A stretch of 49,678 nt of DNA from an uncultured Clostridia bacterium. Its GTDB lineage: Bacteria > Bacillota > Clostridia > Oscillospirales > Oscillospiraceae. The DNA is taken from positions 1-49,678 of the forward strand of contig CAMOSU010000006.1 of NCBI GenBank assembly GCA_946625125.1, given 5' to 3'. This document shows positions 1-8,335 of this stretch, in pieces (positions within the stretch are counted from its first letter, which is position 1; every line of letters begins with the position of its first letter). Under the pieces are notes generated by a model. That model did not search any database, was not told the DNA's origin, and saw nothing but the letters and a program-made list of their open reading frames with translations. A program made the translations under genes and the position numbers.

Positions 1-9
1 CCCGCTTGT

Positions 10-89
10 AGGGACGGCACTGCTCTGCATAAGTTCCGGCAGCCAAATCAGAGATTTGGGCCGTCACTTATCTGCCGTCCGCCGTCCCC
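10..89. repeat. 80-bp palindromic intergenic repeat, copy 1
   Basis: An 80-bp element that opens with AGGGACGGC, closes with GCCGTCCCC and has the inner palindrome CCAAATCAGAGATTTGG. A near-identical 80-bp copy lies at 21351-21430. The complementary ends mean either strand can fold. It precedes the first gene and holds no coding sequence. It belongs to the wider AGGG-hairpin family described in the findings. Confidence 0.8.
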
Positions 90-127
90 CCGCCCTTATA
101 CAGACAACATAAAACAAGGAGAAGCCT

Positions 128-568
128 ATGTCCTTTTACGGTTCTGAAACCCATTTCACCCCGGTGGAGACCCAAATACCGGGGATCAACAGTCCCCAGG
201 CGCTGTACGAGGCCCTGCTGGAGTGCTGGTGCGCCGAGAGCTGCGCTCCCCGGATGCGGGAAAGCTGGAGCCCGGAGAATCCCACCCTGGGGCAGTGCTC
301 TGTTACGGCATTTCTGGCCCAGGACCTTTTTGGAGGCCGGGTCCGGGGAATCCCCCTGCCGGAGGGGGGCGTTCACTGCTTCAACGAGGCCTGCGGCGGC
401 GTCTTTGACCTGACCGACGGGCAGTTCGGCGCCCGGCGGCTGGACTATTCCAACGCCGCGCTCCAATCCCGGGAGCGGCACTTTGCCGACCCGGAGAAAT
501 ATCAGCGCTACCTGCTGCTCTGGCAGCGCCTTCGCGCCATAACAGAACGGGAGGCCGGACATGGATAA
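128..568 (+). CDS. YunG-like protein
   Basis: A 146-aa soluble protein with no signal peptide or membrane segment. The core NPTLGQCSVTAFLAQDLFGG followed by VHCFNE and FDLTDGQF matches what I know of the small YunG family of Firmicutes, whose function is unknown; the GQC and H-x-N residues look like a possible catalytic or binding site, but that is inference. The start has a good Shine-Dalgarno site (AAGGAG, 7 bases before the ATG). The gene overlaps the next one by 8 bp, so the two are probably translationally coupled. The upstream promoter was not found; a repeat fills the space to the window edge. Confidence 0.7.
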   Translation: MSFYGSETHFTPVETQIPGINSPQALYEALLECWCAESCAPRMRESWSPENPTLGQCSVTAFLAQDLFGGRVRGIPLPEGGVHCFNEACGGVFDLTDGQFGARRLDYSNAALQSRERHFADPEKYQRYLLLWQRLRAITEREAGHG

Positions 569-1916
569 GCTGAAACGTGCGGACCACTCCCTCTGGGGGC
601 GGCTGGGGGTGCTGGGCGGCCTGTATCTGGTGATGCTGGCCCTCAATCGCTGGACCCCTTATCTGGTGGATGATTACGCCTATCTCTTCCGCTGGGACAA
701 CCATGAGCCCCTGACCGGGCTGGGGGATCTGATCCCCTCCATGCGGGCCCACGCCGTTACCATGAACGGACGGCTTCTGGCCCACGGTCTGGAGCAGCTC
801 TTTTTGCTGCTGCCCAAGACGGTGTTCAATCTGGTCAACGCCGGGGTCCTGGTCTATACCCTCTGGGCGGCTGAGGGCTTCTGTCTGCCGGAGGGAAAGC
901 GCAGCGCCCTGCTGCCCCTGCTGCTTTTTGCGGGGCTGTGGGTTTTTCTGCCGGTTTTCGGCCAGGTCTGTCTCTGGCAGGTGGGGGCGCTGAACTATCT
1001 CTGGGCTCTGGCCCTGAGCCTGGCCTTCCTCAGACCCTTCGTTGGGGCCTTCCGGTCCCCCGAGGCCAAAACGCCTCTGGGGCGGAAGCTCCTTTTCCTG
1101 CCCCTGGCCTTTCTTGCCGGGGGCTACACGGAAATCAGCTCCCTCATTGCCATTCTCATGGCGGGGGCGCTGACGATTCTGCTCTGCCTGCGGCGCGGGA
1201 GTCTCCGCTGCTGGCTGATTCTGCCCCTGCTGGCCGCCGCCGCGGGCTACGCGCTGCTGATGCGAATGCCCGGGGAGGCCGCCAACAAGGCGGGGAGTCT
1301 GGAGCTGGAGAAGCTTCTGAACCGGATGGTGGGAGTCAGCCGGCTCTATCTGGAGCACTTCAAGGTCCTGACCCTGGCCTGGGGGGTTCTCATGACCCTG
1401 GCCCTGCTGGCCAAGGTCCCCGCCGGACGGACGGGACTTTCCCTGATCTTTTTCCTTGGGGGCGCTGCGGCGGCCTATGAGCTCATCGCCGCCTCCTACA
1501 TCCCGGAGCGCTGTCTCTGCACCACCGCCCTGCTGCTGCTGATTGCGGACGGAATTCTGCTGACAGAGCTGCTGCCCGGAGGGAACAGGCCCGGAGTGCT
1601 CTGCGCCGCGGCGGCCCTGGGGCTGGTGTTTGCCTTCAGCTTCACGGGGGGCTTCCTGGACGTCCGGGACACCCGGCTCCAGGCCAATCTCCGGGAGCAG
1701 AGCATCCTGGCCCAGCGGCGGGGAGGAAGCTCCACGGTCTATGTGACCCGCATTTCCCCCGCCACCCCCTACAGCCCCGCCTATGGGCAGATGGATTTGA
1801 ATACCGAGGACCCGGACTCCTGGCCCAACTGCTACATGGCCCGGTATTACGGGGTGGAGCGGGTGGTCTGGATTCCCCCGGAGGACTTCGCCGCCAGTTT
1901 CATGGGGGGAAGCTGA
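561..1916 (+). CDS. DUF6056-like polytopic membrane protein
   Basis: A 451-aa membrane protein with about ten or eleven hydrophobic segments, the first near residues 14-28. The N-terminal loop YLVDDYAYLF and the following MNGRLLAHGLEQ are typical of DUF6056 proteins, which resemble GT-C glycosyltransferases in having an acidic DD motif just after the first membrane helix. A role in transferring sugar from a lipid carrier on the outer face of the membrane is plausible but unproven. The last 60 or so residues are predicted outside or soluble. It overlaps the YunG-like gene by 8 bp and is followed 30 bp later by the DUF362 gene. Confidence 0.7.
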   Translation: MDKLKRADHSLWGRLGVLGGLYLVMLALNRWTPYLVDDYAYLFRWDNHEPLTGLGDLIPSMRAHAVTMNGRLLAHGLEQLFLLLPKTVFNLVNAGVLVYTLWAAEGFCLPEGKRSALLPLLLFAGLWVFLPVFGQVCLWQVGALNYLWALALSLAFLRPFVGAFRSPEAKTPLGRKLLFLPLAFLAGGYTEISSLIAILMAGALTILLCLRRGSLRCWLILPLLAAAAGYALLMRMPGEAANKAGSLELEKLLNRMVGVSRLYLEHFKVLTLAWGVLMTLALLAKVPAGRTGLSLIFFLGGAAAAYELIAASYIPERCLCTTALLLLIADGILLTELLPGGNRPGVLCAAAALGLVFAFSFTGGFLDVRDTRLQANLREQSILAQRRGGSSTVYVTRISPATPYSPAYGQMDLNTEDPDSWPNCYMARYYGVERVVWIPPEDFAASFMGGS

Positions 1917-1946
1917 TGGGAAACTGTACGAAAAGCAGGAAACGAT

Positions 1947-3110
1947 ATGAAAAGAGGGGGAAGAACTGTGGCGGAGCTTGCTGTGGTAGCCTGCGTTGAT
2001 TACAACCCAACCCGGGTCCGGGAGGCTCTGGAGGAGCTGCTGACCCGCATCGGGGGCCTGGACTGGGTGCACCCCGGGATGCGGGTGGGGATCAAGGCCA
2101 ATCTGGTGGCCGCCATGAGCCCTGAGCGGGCCGCCACCACCCACCCGGTTCTCATCGACGCCCTGGCGGGGATGCTCCTGGAGCGGGGGGCCGTCCCCGT
2201 GGTGGGGGACAGCCCCGGGGGACTTTTCAACGCCCCCTTCCTCAACCGGGTCTACGCCGCCTCCGGGATGCAGAGCACCCGGGCGGAGCTGAACCGGGAT
2301 TTTTCCACCCGGGAGATCAGTCTGCCGGAGGGGCGGGTCTGCAAAAGCGCCTGCGTCACCGGCTGGCTGCTGGACTGCGACGGCATCATCAACTTCGCCA
2401 AGCTGAAATCCCACGGCATGATGGGCCTTTCCGCCGCCGCCAAGAATCTCTTCGGCTCCATTCCCGGCACCATGAAGCCGGAGTACCACTTCCGCTATCC
2501 CAACCCGGCGGACTTTGCCGGGATGCTGGTGGATCTGGATGAATACTGGAAACCCAGCCTGCATCTGGTGGACGCGGTGCTGGCCATGGAGGGCAACGGC
2601 CCCACCGCCGGAACCCCCAGGGCTGTGGGCTACCTGGTTGGGGGCTTCAATCCCCACAAGATTGATCTGCTCTGCGCCGGGTTGGTGGGCCTGGACCCCG
2701 GCACCGTCCCCACCCTGCGGGCGGCCCGGGAACGGGGTCTCTGCCCGGAGCGGGCGGAGGAGCTGGAGATTGCGGGGGACTGGAAGGCCTTTGTCACCCC
2801 CGGCTTTGTCACCATCAGCCAGCGCAACGGCCTGCAATTTCAGAATGTGATGGGAGGAGGCAAACGGGGGGCTCTGTTCAGCCGCTTCCTCTCCCGCCAC
2901 ATCGCCGCCCGGCCCGGGGTGGAGAAGCAGGCCTGCGTGGGCTGCCGGAAATGCCAGGAAATCTGCCCCGCCAAGGCAATTGTCATGAAAAATCGCAGGC
3001 CCGTCATTGACCGGAGGGCCTGCATTCGCTGCTTCTGCTGCCAGGAATTCTGCCCCAAGGGGGCCATGAAGGTGCGCCGCCCGCCCCTGGCCCGGCTCCT
3101 GGAGCGCTGA
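1947..3110 (+). CDS. DUF362 protein with C-terminal 2x[4Fe-4S] ferredoxin domain
   Basis: A 387-aa protein. Residues about 15-300 form a DUF362 domain (recognisable stretches: GIKANLVAAM, DSPGG, INFAKLKSHGMMGLSAA). The last 70 residues carry two ferredoxin-type cysteine motifs, CVGCRKCQEICP and CIRCFCCQEFCP, predicted to hold two [4Fe-4S] clusters. Such proteins are presumed electron-transfer or metallocofactor proteins; the substrate is unknown. The start has AGGAAA upstream. The molybdenum hydroxylase follows 53 bp later on the same strand, so this iron-sulfur protein may be its redox partner, but that is inferred only from position. Confidence 0.85.
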   Translation: MKRGGRTVAELAVVACVDYNPTRVREALEELLTRIGGLDWVHPGMRVGIKANLVAAMSPERAATTHPVLIDALAGMLLERGAVPVVGDSPGGLFNAPFLNRVYAASGMQSTRAELNRDFSTREISLPEGRVCKSACVTGWLLDCDGIINFAKLKSHGMMGLSAAAKNLFGSIPGTMKPEYHFRYPNPADFAGMLVDLDEYWKPSLHLVDAVLAMEGNGPTAGTPRAVGYLVGGFNPHKIDLLCAGLVGLDPGTVPTLRAARERGLCPERAEELEIAGDWKAFVTPGFVTISQRNGLQFQNVMGGGKRGALFSRFLSRHIAARPGVEKQACVGCRKCQEICPAKAIVMKNRRPVIDRRACIRCFCCQEFCPKGAMKVRRPPLARLLER

Positions 3111-3163
3111 TCCCATTCCAAGTCCCGGGCAGGGTCCCGGAGATTTCACAGGAGGTCATGACC

Positions 3164-5746
3164 ATGGCCGTATTGACAGTCAACGGAAAACAAGTCGCCG
3201 TCTCCGGGAACAAGAAGCTGATCCGCTTTCTGCGGGACGACCTGAAGCTCACCGGGGTCAAGGACGGCTGCAGCGAGGGCGCCTGCGGCACCTGCCAGGT
3301 GCTCATCGACGGCAAGCTCACCAAGGCCTGCGTTCCCATGACGGACAGGCTGGAGGGGAAGCACATCCTGACGGTGGAGGGCCTGTCCCCCCGGGAGAAG
3401 GAAATCTACACCCGGGCCTTCGGGGAGGCCGGGGCGGTGCAGTGCGGCTTTTGCATCCCCGGAATGGTGATGGCCGCCAAGGCCCTGCTGGATCAGAACC
3501 CCAATCCCAGCCGCGTCGAGGCGGGCTACGCCATACGCAACAACATCTGCCGCTGTACCGGCTATGTGAAGATCATCGACGGCATTCTGCTGGCGGCCCG
3601 GTATCTCCGGGAGGGGCTGCCCCAGGCCGCTCCGGCGGATTTCCGGGTGGGCGCCCGGGTCCCCAGGATCGACGTGGCGGAGAAGGTGCAGGGCTACGGC
3701 AAATACCCCGACGACCTGTACGTGGAGGGGATGTGTTACGGCTCCGCGGTGCGCAGCGCCTATCCCAGAGCCCGGGTCCTCTCCATTGATACCGCCCAGG
3801 CGGAGGCTCTGCCCGGGGTGGTTTGCGTCCTGACCCAAAGGGACATCCCGGGCCAGGTGAACGTGGGCCACATCAAGAAGGACCAGCCCACCCTCATCGG
3901 CGTGGGGGAAATCACCCACTACCTGGGGGACGCGGTGGCCCTGGTCTGCGCCCGGGACCGGGAGACCCTGGAGGCCGCCAAAAAGCTGGTGAAGGTGGAG
4001 TACCAGGTGCTGCCCGCGGTCCATAACCCCGCCGAGGCGGCGGCCCCGGACGCTCCCCTGGTCTTTGAGACGGACCGGGATAACGTGCAGGCCTACAAGC
4101 ACGTCCACCGGGGAGACGCGGCGGGGGCCATTGCCCGCTCCGCCCACGTCCTCACCCGGCACTTTGAGACCCCCTGGACGGAGCACGCCTTCCTGGAGCC
4201 GGAGTGCTGCGTGGCCCTGCCCCTGGAGAACGGCGGGGTGAAGCTCCTCACCACGGACCAGAGCAGCCACACCACCATGCACGAGTGCGCCGCCATGCTG
4301 GGGGTGGACTACGAGCACTGTCAGGTGGAGAATATGCTGGTGGGCGGCGGCTTCGGCGGCAAGGAGGATATGTCCGTCCAGCACCACGCGGCCCTGATCG
4401 CCTATGTGGCCCGGGTGCCGGTGAAGGTAAAGCTCAGCCGGGCGGAGTCCATTCTGGTGCATCCCAAGCGCCACCCCTTCTCCATGGATTTCACCCTGGG
4501 CTGTGATGAGCGGGGAATCATCCAGGGCGTCAAGGCCCGGGTGGTTTCCGACACGGGGGCCTTTGCCTCCCTGGGCGGGCCGGTGCTGGAGCGGGCCTGT
4601 ACCCATGCGGCGGGACCCTACGCCTATGAAAACTTTGAGATTGAAGGCACCGCCTACTATACCAACAACCCCCCCGCCGGGGCCTTCCGGGGCTTCGGCG
4701 TCACCCAGACCTGCTTTGCCATGGAGAGTCTGCTGAACGAAATGGCGGAGCTGGTGGGAATCTCCCCCTGGGAGATTCGGATGCGGAACGCCATCCGGCC
4801 CGGGGGCGTGCTGCCCAACGGCCAGATCGTGGGGCCGGAGACAGGCCTGGTGGAGACTCTGGAAATCGCCAAACAGTATTACGACGAGGCCGTGGCCGCC
4901 GGGGACCCGGTGGGTCTGGCCTGCGCCATGAAAAACGCCGGCGTGGGCGTGGGCCTGCCGGACTGGGGCCGGGCCAGGCTGAGGGTGGAGGAGGACGGCA
5001 GGCTCCACATCTATTCCGGGGCCTCCTGCATCGGCCAGGGCCTTGGCACCGTGCTGGTGCAGATGGTGGTGAGCAACGCCGGACTGAAGCCGGAGCAGAT
5101 CGTCTATGAGCGCTCCAATACCTGGATCGCCCCGGACTCCGGAGATACCTCCGGCTCCCGCCAGACCCTGATTACCGGGGAGGCGGTGCGCCGGGCCTGC
5201 GAGAAGCTGGTCCGGGCCATGGAGGGGAAAGGCCTGGAGGACCTGAAGGGGCAGGAGTTTTGCGGGGAGTACCTGGCCAAAACCGACAAGCTGGGGGCCG
5301 ACGTTCCCAACCCCGTGAGCCACGTGGCCTACGGCTACGCCACCCAGCTCTGCGTCCTGGACCGGGAAACGGGCCGGATCAAGAGGCTTGTGGGCATTCA
5401 CGACGTGGGCAAGGCAGTGAATCCCCTGTCCTGCGAGGGGCAGATCGAGGGGGGGATGGTGATGTCCATGGGCTACGCTCTGACGGAGCGCTACCCCATC
5501 GACGAAAACTGCCGCCCCACGGGGAAATTCGGCACCCTGGGGCTCTTCAAGGCGGACCAGATTCCCGAAATCAAGGCCGTGGTGGTGGATAAACCGGGCC
5601 TGCCCTACGCCAACGGCGCCATCGGCATCGGAGAAATCACCTCCATCCCCACCGCCCCCGCCATCGCGGAGGCCTACTACCAGCGCGACGGCCTCAGAAG
5701 AACCAGCCTCCCCCTGGCAGATACGCCCTACCAGCGGAAGAAATAA
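3164..5746 (+). CDS. Molybdenum hydroxylase, selenium-dependent xanthine dehydrogenase type
   Basis: An 860-aa single-chain enzyme. Residues 1-75 are a plant-type [2Fe-2S] domain (C36, C41, C44, C56). Residues about 80-150 are the second [2Fe-2S] domain (C94, C97, C129, C131). The rest is the two-part molybdopterin-binding domain with GGGFGGKE, AFRGFG and the active-site Glu in GIGEITS. There is no FAD domain. Length and the NKKL...VKDGCSEGACGTC opening match the family annotated as selenium-dependent molybdenum hydroxylase/xanthine dehydrogenase; whether Se is used cannot be seen here, and no selD or yqeB/yqeC type gene is in the window. The start was moved from 3158 to 3164 because AGGAGG lies only 2 bases before the first ATG but 8 before the second. 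Confidence 0.85.
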   Translation: MAVLTVNGKQVAVSGNKKLIRFLRDDLKLTGVKDGCSEGACGTCQVLIDGKLTKACVPMTDRLEGKHILTVEGLSPREKEIYTRAFGEAGAVQCGFCIPGMVMAAKALLDQNPNPSRVEAGYAIRNNICRCTGYVKIIDGILLAARYLREGLPQAAPADFRVGARVPRIDVAEKVQGYGKYPDDLYVEGMCYGSAVRSAYPRARVLSIDTAQAEALPGVVCVLTQRDIPGQVNVGHIKKDQPTLIGVGEITHYLGDAVALVCARDRETLEAAKKLVKVEYQVLPAVHNPAEAAAPDAPLVFETDRDNVQAYKHVHRGDAAGAIARSAHVLTRHFETPWTEHAFLEPECCVALPLENGGVKLLTTDQSSHTTMHECAAMLGVDYEHCQVENMLVGGGFGGKEDMSVQHHAALIAYVARVPVKVKLSRAESILVHPKRHPFSMDFTLGCDERGIIQGVKARVVSDTGAFASLGGPVLERACTHAAGPYAYENFEIEGTAYYTNNPPAGAFRGFGVTQTCFAMESLLNEMAELVGISPWEIRMRNAIRPGGVLPNGQIVGPETGLVETLEIAKQYYDEAVAAGDPVGLACAMKNAGVGVGLPDWGRARLRVEEDGRLHIYSGASCIGQGLGTVLVQMVVSNAGLKPEQIVYERSNTWIAPDSGDTSGSRQTLITGEAVRRACEKLVRAMEGKGLEDLKGQEFCGEYLAKTDKLGADVPNPVSHVAYGYATQLCVLDRETGRIKRLVGIHDVGKAVNPLSCEGQIEGGMVMSMGYALTERYPIDENCRPTGKFGTLGLFKADQIPEIKAVVVDKPGLPYANGAIGIGEITSIPTAPAIAEAYYQRDGLRRTSLPLADTPYQRKK

Positions 5747-6204
5747 TGCCGGATTACGTTTGAGCGCTGTTCTTTGACAGCAGCATTGGGAACGGGGAGG
5801 TTCCATCTGCATAGAATGGAACAGTTGGAACAGCCGACATGAACGGTTGCAACAGAGAGCTGCTGTCGCGTATGCAGCTCGCCTTTGTGGCATTTCATGG
5901 GGGTTGATGAGAGAATGGCGGATTTTATGAATAAATTGTAAAATATTTGTAAATAATTTCGAAATTTCGTGCAAATTTGTTTGATTTCGTATATAATACC
6001 ATCTACAGTACCATCTAAAGTATCCTCGAAAACCTTTTGCGTTTTTATGAGTTGACGAGTGGCTATCGCACGATGACAGGTGATGTGACCGCCCTTCATA
6101 CGGAATGGACAACAGCTTGTATACAGCCGAGGTTTTTGTGGGCACTTTTTTGAAATTTTTCGAAAAAACTGTCAATGTCAATCATAAATGGAAGGGGTAT
6201 TCTT
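5747..6204. other. AT-rich non-coding stretch at the left edge of the low-GC island
   Basis: No convincing gene is seen. After about 5930 the composition turns sharply AT-rich. It holds a TATAAT (5992-5997) with only a weak -35, immediately followed by two tandem 12-bp repeats. Short ORFs on both strands here lack recognisable products. It probably holds the control region of the downstream island. Confidence 0.5.
5992..6020 (+). promoter_or_regulatory. Candidate -10 box with tandem 12-bp operator-like repeats
   Basis: TATAAT at 5992-5997 runs directly into TACCATCTACAG (5997-6008) and TACCATCTAAAG (6009-6020), which match at 11 of 12 positions. Tandem repeats placed over the transcription start are a common arrangement for a repressor site. 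The -35 at 17-bp spacing (GTGCAA) is poor, so the promoter call is tentative. Confidence 0.35.
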
Positions 6205-6414
6205 ATGGCAACGTCATATACCGCGACAGATTTGGATTCGAAGCAAAACGGTGGAAGACTGTTTCGCTCGATTCCAAACTCCCGCTCCTACTTTTTTAAA
6301 GCGGATTCCTTTCCGGAGGCCCTTGCAAATGAACGGAAAGACGGACGATCCTTGGATGATTCGTGCTATGAGCCCATTGGAAAACTGCGTGCGCGAGCGG
6401 ACAAATTTAGGTAA
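6205..6414 (+). CDS. Small hypothetical protein (69 aa)
   Basis: I do not recognise this protein. It begins MATSYTATDLDSKQ and is rich in charged and polar residues, with no membrane segment. Support for its being real: a Shine-Dalgarno-like GGAAGGGG about 8 bases before the ATG, and a strong terminator-like hairpin 50 bp after its stop. Against: it is short, has no known relatives I can name, and overlaps two longer-starting ORFs in other frames. It is the first possible gene of the AT-rich island and could be a small regulator, an antitoxin-like partner or a remnant of a longer gene. Confidence 0.4.
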   Translation: MATSYTATDLDSKQNGGRLFRSIPNSRSYFFKADSFPEALANERKDGRSLDDSCYEPIGKLRARADKFR

Positions 6415-6462
6415 TCGTCAGGTGGTTCTCTGCCAAATTCCCCTTGATGCAAACACGCGTTG

Positions 6463-6505
6463 ATGGAGGAGACCGCTGTTATCAAGCAGCGGTCTCCTCC
6501 ATTTT
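6463..6505 (+). terminator. Perfect 16-bp hairpin between the small ORF and the membrane-protein gene
   Basis: ATGGAGGAGACCGCTG and its exact complement CAGCGGTCTCCTCCAT are separated by an 8-base loop and followed by a short T run (TTTT). It could terminate the small ORF's transcript or act as an attenuator in front of the two-gene island. The ORF track's start at 6460 lies in this hairpin, which is one reason I reject that start for the next gene. Confidence 0.6.
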
Positions 6506-6546
6506 CGATACCGATTACCGAAAATCCCGGAGGAAAAGAGAGAGAA

Positions 6547-8334
6547 ATGTTGGAACGTGTTTTCAAACGGATAAATTTGCTGTTTATCATAGCGATTATC
6601 CTTACGGCCGGACCTTTGGCTTTTGTATGGATTTCACATAATACAGATACTGTAGTTACCGTTGTTTCGCTGCTTTTCGGTCTTGCGTCCGCATGCCTGC
6701 TGTTTTGCATGTTTTACCGCAGTACATATCGCATCTTTCCAAATATCTTTCTTGCAGTCTCTTTTTTTGTGTTTTTTATCATCATGCTGTCAGTTGCCCG
6801 ACAGGATCAAAGACTGCTGGGTTTAAAAATCATGAAGGACGAGCTTGCGACCCTGTTTCTGGGTGACAGCTTTACAAAATGGTTTGGATGGAGTGTTTTT
6901 GGCACCGCACTGGCAACTGTTGTGGCAAAAGCATCCGAGGATCTGTGGCATGGACTGGGGCAAAGTACCGCAGACGATTACGTGAAGCTCGGTTATCGCT
7001 TTAAACGGCAACGTCTTAAGCTGCTTACCTACCGGGGAAGGCACTTGACGCCTCTGAGCTGGATGTTGGCCTCCTATATCCTTGCTGCCCTGGTGACTCC
7101 TCTGTTCCTGTTTCCAAGCAAGGAAGGCATGGCTCTGCAAATGCTTCTTTCCCTGTATTTTGTGGCTGTTGCTTCTGCTCTGGTCGGCTTTGTGCTCCAT
7201 CAGTTCATCACGGACGACCATTTGCTGCGTTCAGAAAAAACCTACATTGAGAATCGGAAGGGCCAGGCATTGAAGCAGTTCAGCGCGGGGAAAAACGGTA
7301 AATGCGGATGGCAATGGAGTACCTACTGTCAGGTTTTGGCGAACATCTACTGCAGCAGAAGTCCAATCCTGTACGAAAATAAACGAATCCACGATGATAT
7401 TACTGCCGCCATGTGTCTTCCGGCCGAAGGCTGTTGCGCCAGATTCCTTGCGGGCCTCGTTGCGGCCTTCCATGAGATCAACTCGTTATACTGCAGCAAG
7501 TTAGCTGAATCTGAAGAGCTTGCGCTGGAACTGCAATTTACGAAGGCAGTGGAAGCGCCCATGCCGTCTTCCAATGCAAATTTATTGCGTCCGGGAATCA
7601 TTGTGGTTAAAAGATTGTATGGTGCGTTTGAGGCTTTTTTTCTTGACGCAGATGCAGCTAAGCCCGTTGAGAAAAGATGGTTCTTTGTCCCTTCCATGGG
7701 CTATCGGGACATCAAGCATCTCCTGTTATTGGACTGCCTGAAGCAGTTGGCCGCCCATCAGGAAATGACCGATCAATGTCCCTTATCCTGGATTTGCAAA
7801 TCCGAAACGACTGGCACTACGCAAACCGAATGCCGCTGTCTGGAGCAAAAGGTCAAGAATCTCCCTCAAAAGGTCCTTGCTTTGCTCTGCTTTAAACTTC
7901 CCTACGCCATTGAAAAATCACTTGAGGATCGATGGGGGGACAAAATCCTTGCGCAGGGACATGAGCAATTCTCTGAGTCTATGTCGTCTGCCCTGATTTA
8001 TTTCTACAAAAGCAAGTATATGAAGAATGTTGTTAAGTCTGTCCCCGAAAATGACATTGACAGCTTATCGAAGGAATTCAGTGATTATCTTTTGTCGTTT
8101 GATCTCAAGCGAAATAGAATTCGCTTGATTGTAAGTGATTTCGGTTTGCTTCATTCCCGGGAAGTGCAGGAATTGGCACAGGCACGCACCATGGGCCTTG
8201 GTGGTAATCCTGCCAGTCTTTCAACAAGCGTTGGGCAGCAGAATGGAATGTCGGTGATGAATGACAATAGAATCCGGGAGCAACTGCCGGAATATGTGAA
8301 TAGACTTATCAAGTCTCTGCGGAAGGAGCCGTAA
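6547..8334 (+). CDS. Unknown membrane protein with large soluble C-terminal region (island gene A)
   Basis: I do not recognise this family. With the ATG at 6547 (GGAGG about 13 bases upstream) it is 595 aa. Hydrophobic segments lie near residues 9-30, 35-57, 63-84, 167-188 and 194-217, with a weaker one near 110-128, giving five or six membrane passes. About 375 residues follow, probably cytoplasmic, with several cysteines and no P-loop, HExxH or other catalytic motif that I can name. The tail (GLGGNPASLSTSVGQQ) is low in structure. The stop is followed after one base by the ATG of the 959-aa gene, so they are coupled. The gene is visibly AT-richer than its neighbours, suggesting horizontal transfer. 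It may be a membrane sensor or effector working with the putative protease. Confidence 0.75.
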   Translation: MLERVFKRINLLFIIAIILTAGPLAFVWISHNTDTVVTVVSLLFGLASACLLFCMFYRSTYRIFPNIFLAVSFFVFFIIMLSVARQDQRLLGLKIMKDELATLFLGDSFTKWFGWSVFGTALATVVAKASEDLWHGLGQSTADDYVKLGYRFKRQRLKLLTYRGRHLTPLSWMLASYILAALVTPLFLFPSKEGMALQMLLSLYFVAVASALVGFVLHQFITDDHLLRSEKTYIENRKGQALKQFSAGKNGKCGWQWSTYCQVLANIYCSRSPILYENKRIHDDITAAMCLPAEGCCARFLAGLVAAFHEINSLYCSKLAESEELALELQFTKAVEAPMPSSNANLLRPGIIVVKRLYGAFEAFFLDADAAKPVEKRWFFVPSMGYRDIKHLLLLDCLKQLAAHQEMTDQCPLSWICKSETTGTTQTECRCLEQKVKNLPQKVLALLCFKLPYAIEKSLEDRWGDKILAQGHEQFSESMSSALIYFYKSKYMKNVVKSVPENDIDSLSKEFSDYLLSFDLKRNRIRLIVSDFGLLHSREVQELAQARTMGLGGNPASLSTSVGQQNGMSVMNDNRIREQLPEYVNRLIKSLRKEP

Positions 8335-8335
8335 C

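Noticed and set aside
381-3149. 922-aa minus-strand ORF opposite three real genes
   Set aside because: Pro/Gly/His-rich shadow of high-GC coding DNA; no recognisable domains, and the plus-strand genes have clear ribosome sites and families.
5728-6099. 123-aa minus-strand ORF in the AT-rich spacer
   Set aside because: No family, no ribosome site seen, and it spans the candidate promoter and operator repeats. It could still be a gene remnant.
3146-6181. 1011-aa minus-strand ORF opposite the molybdenum hydroxylase
   Set aside because: Shadow ORF of low-complexity composition; the plus strand carries an unmistakable enzyme.
6105-6299. 64-aa ORF overlapping the 69-aa small CDS
   Set aside because: No Shine-Dalgarno site, and the competing frame has one.
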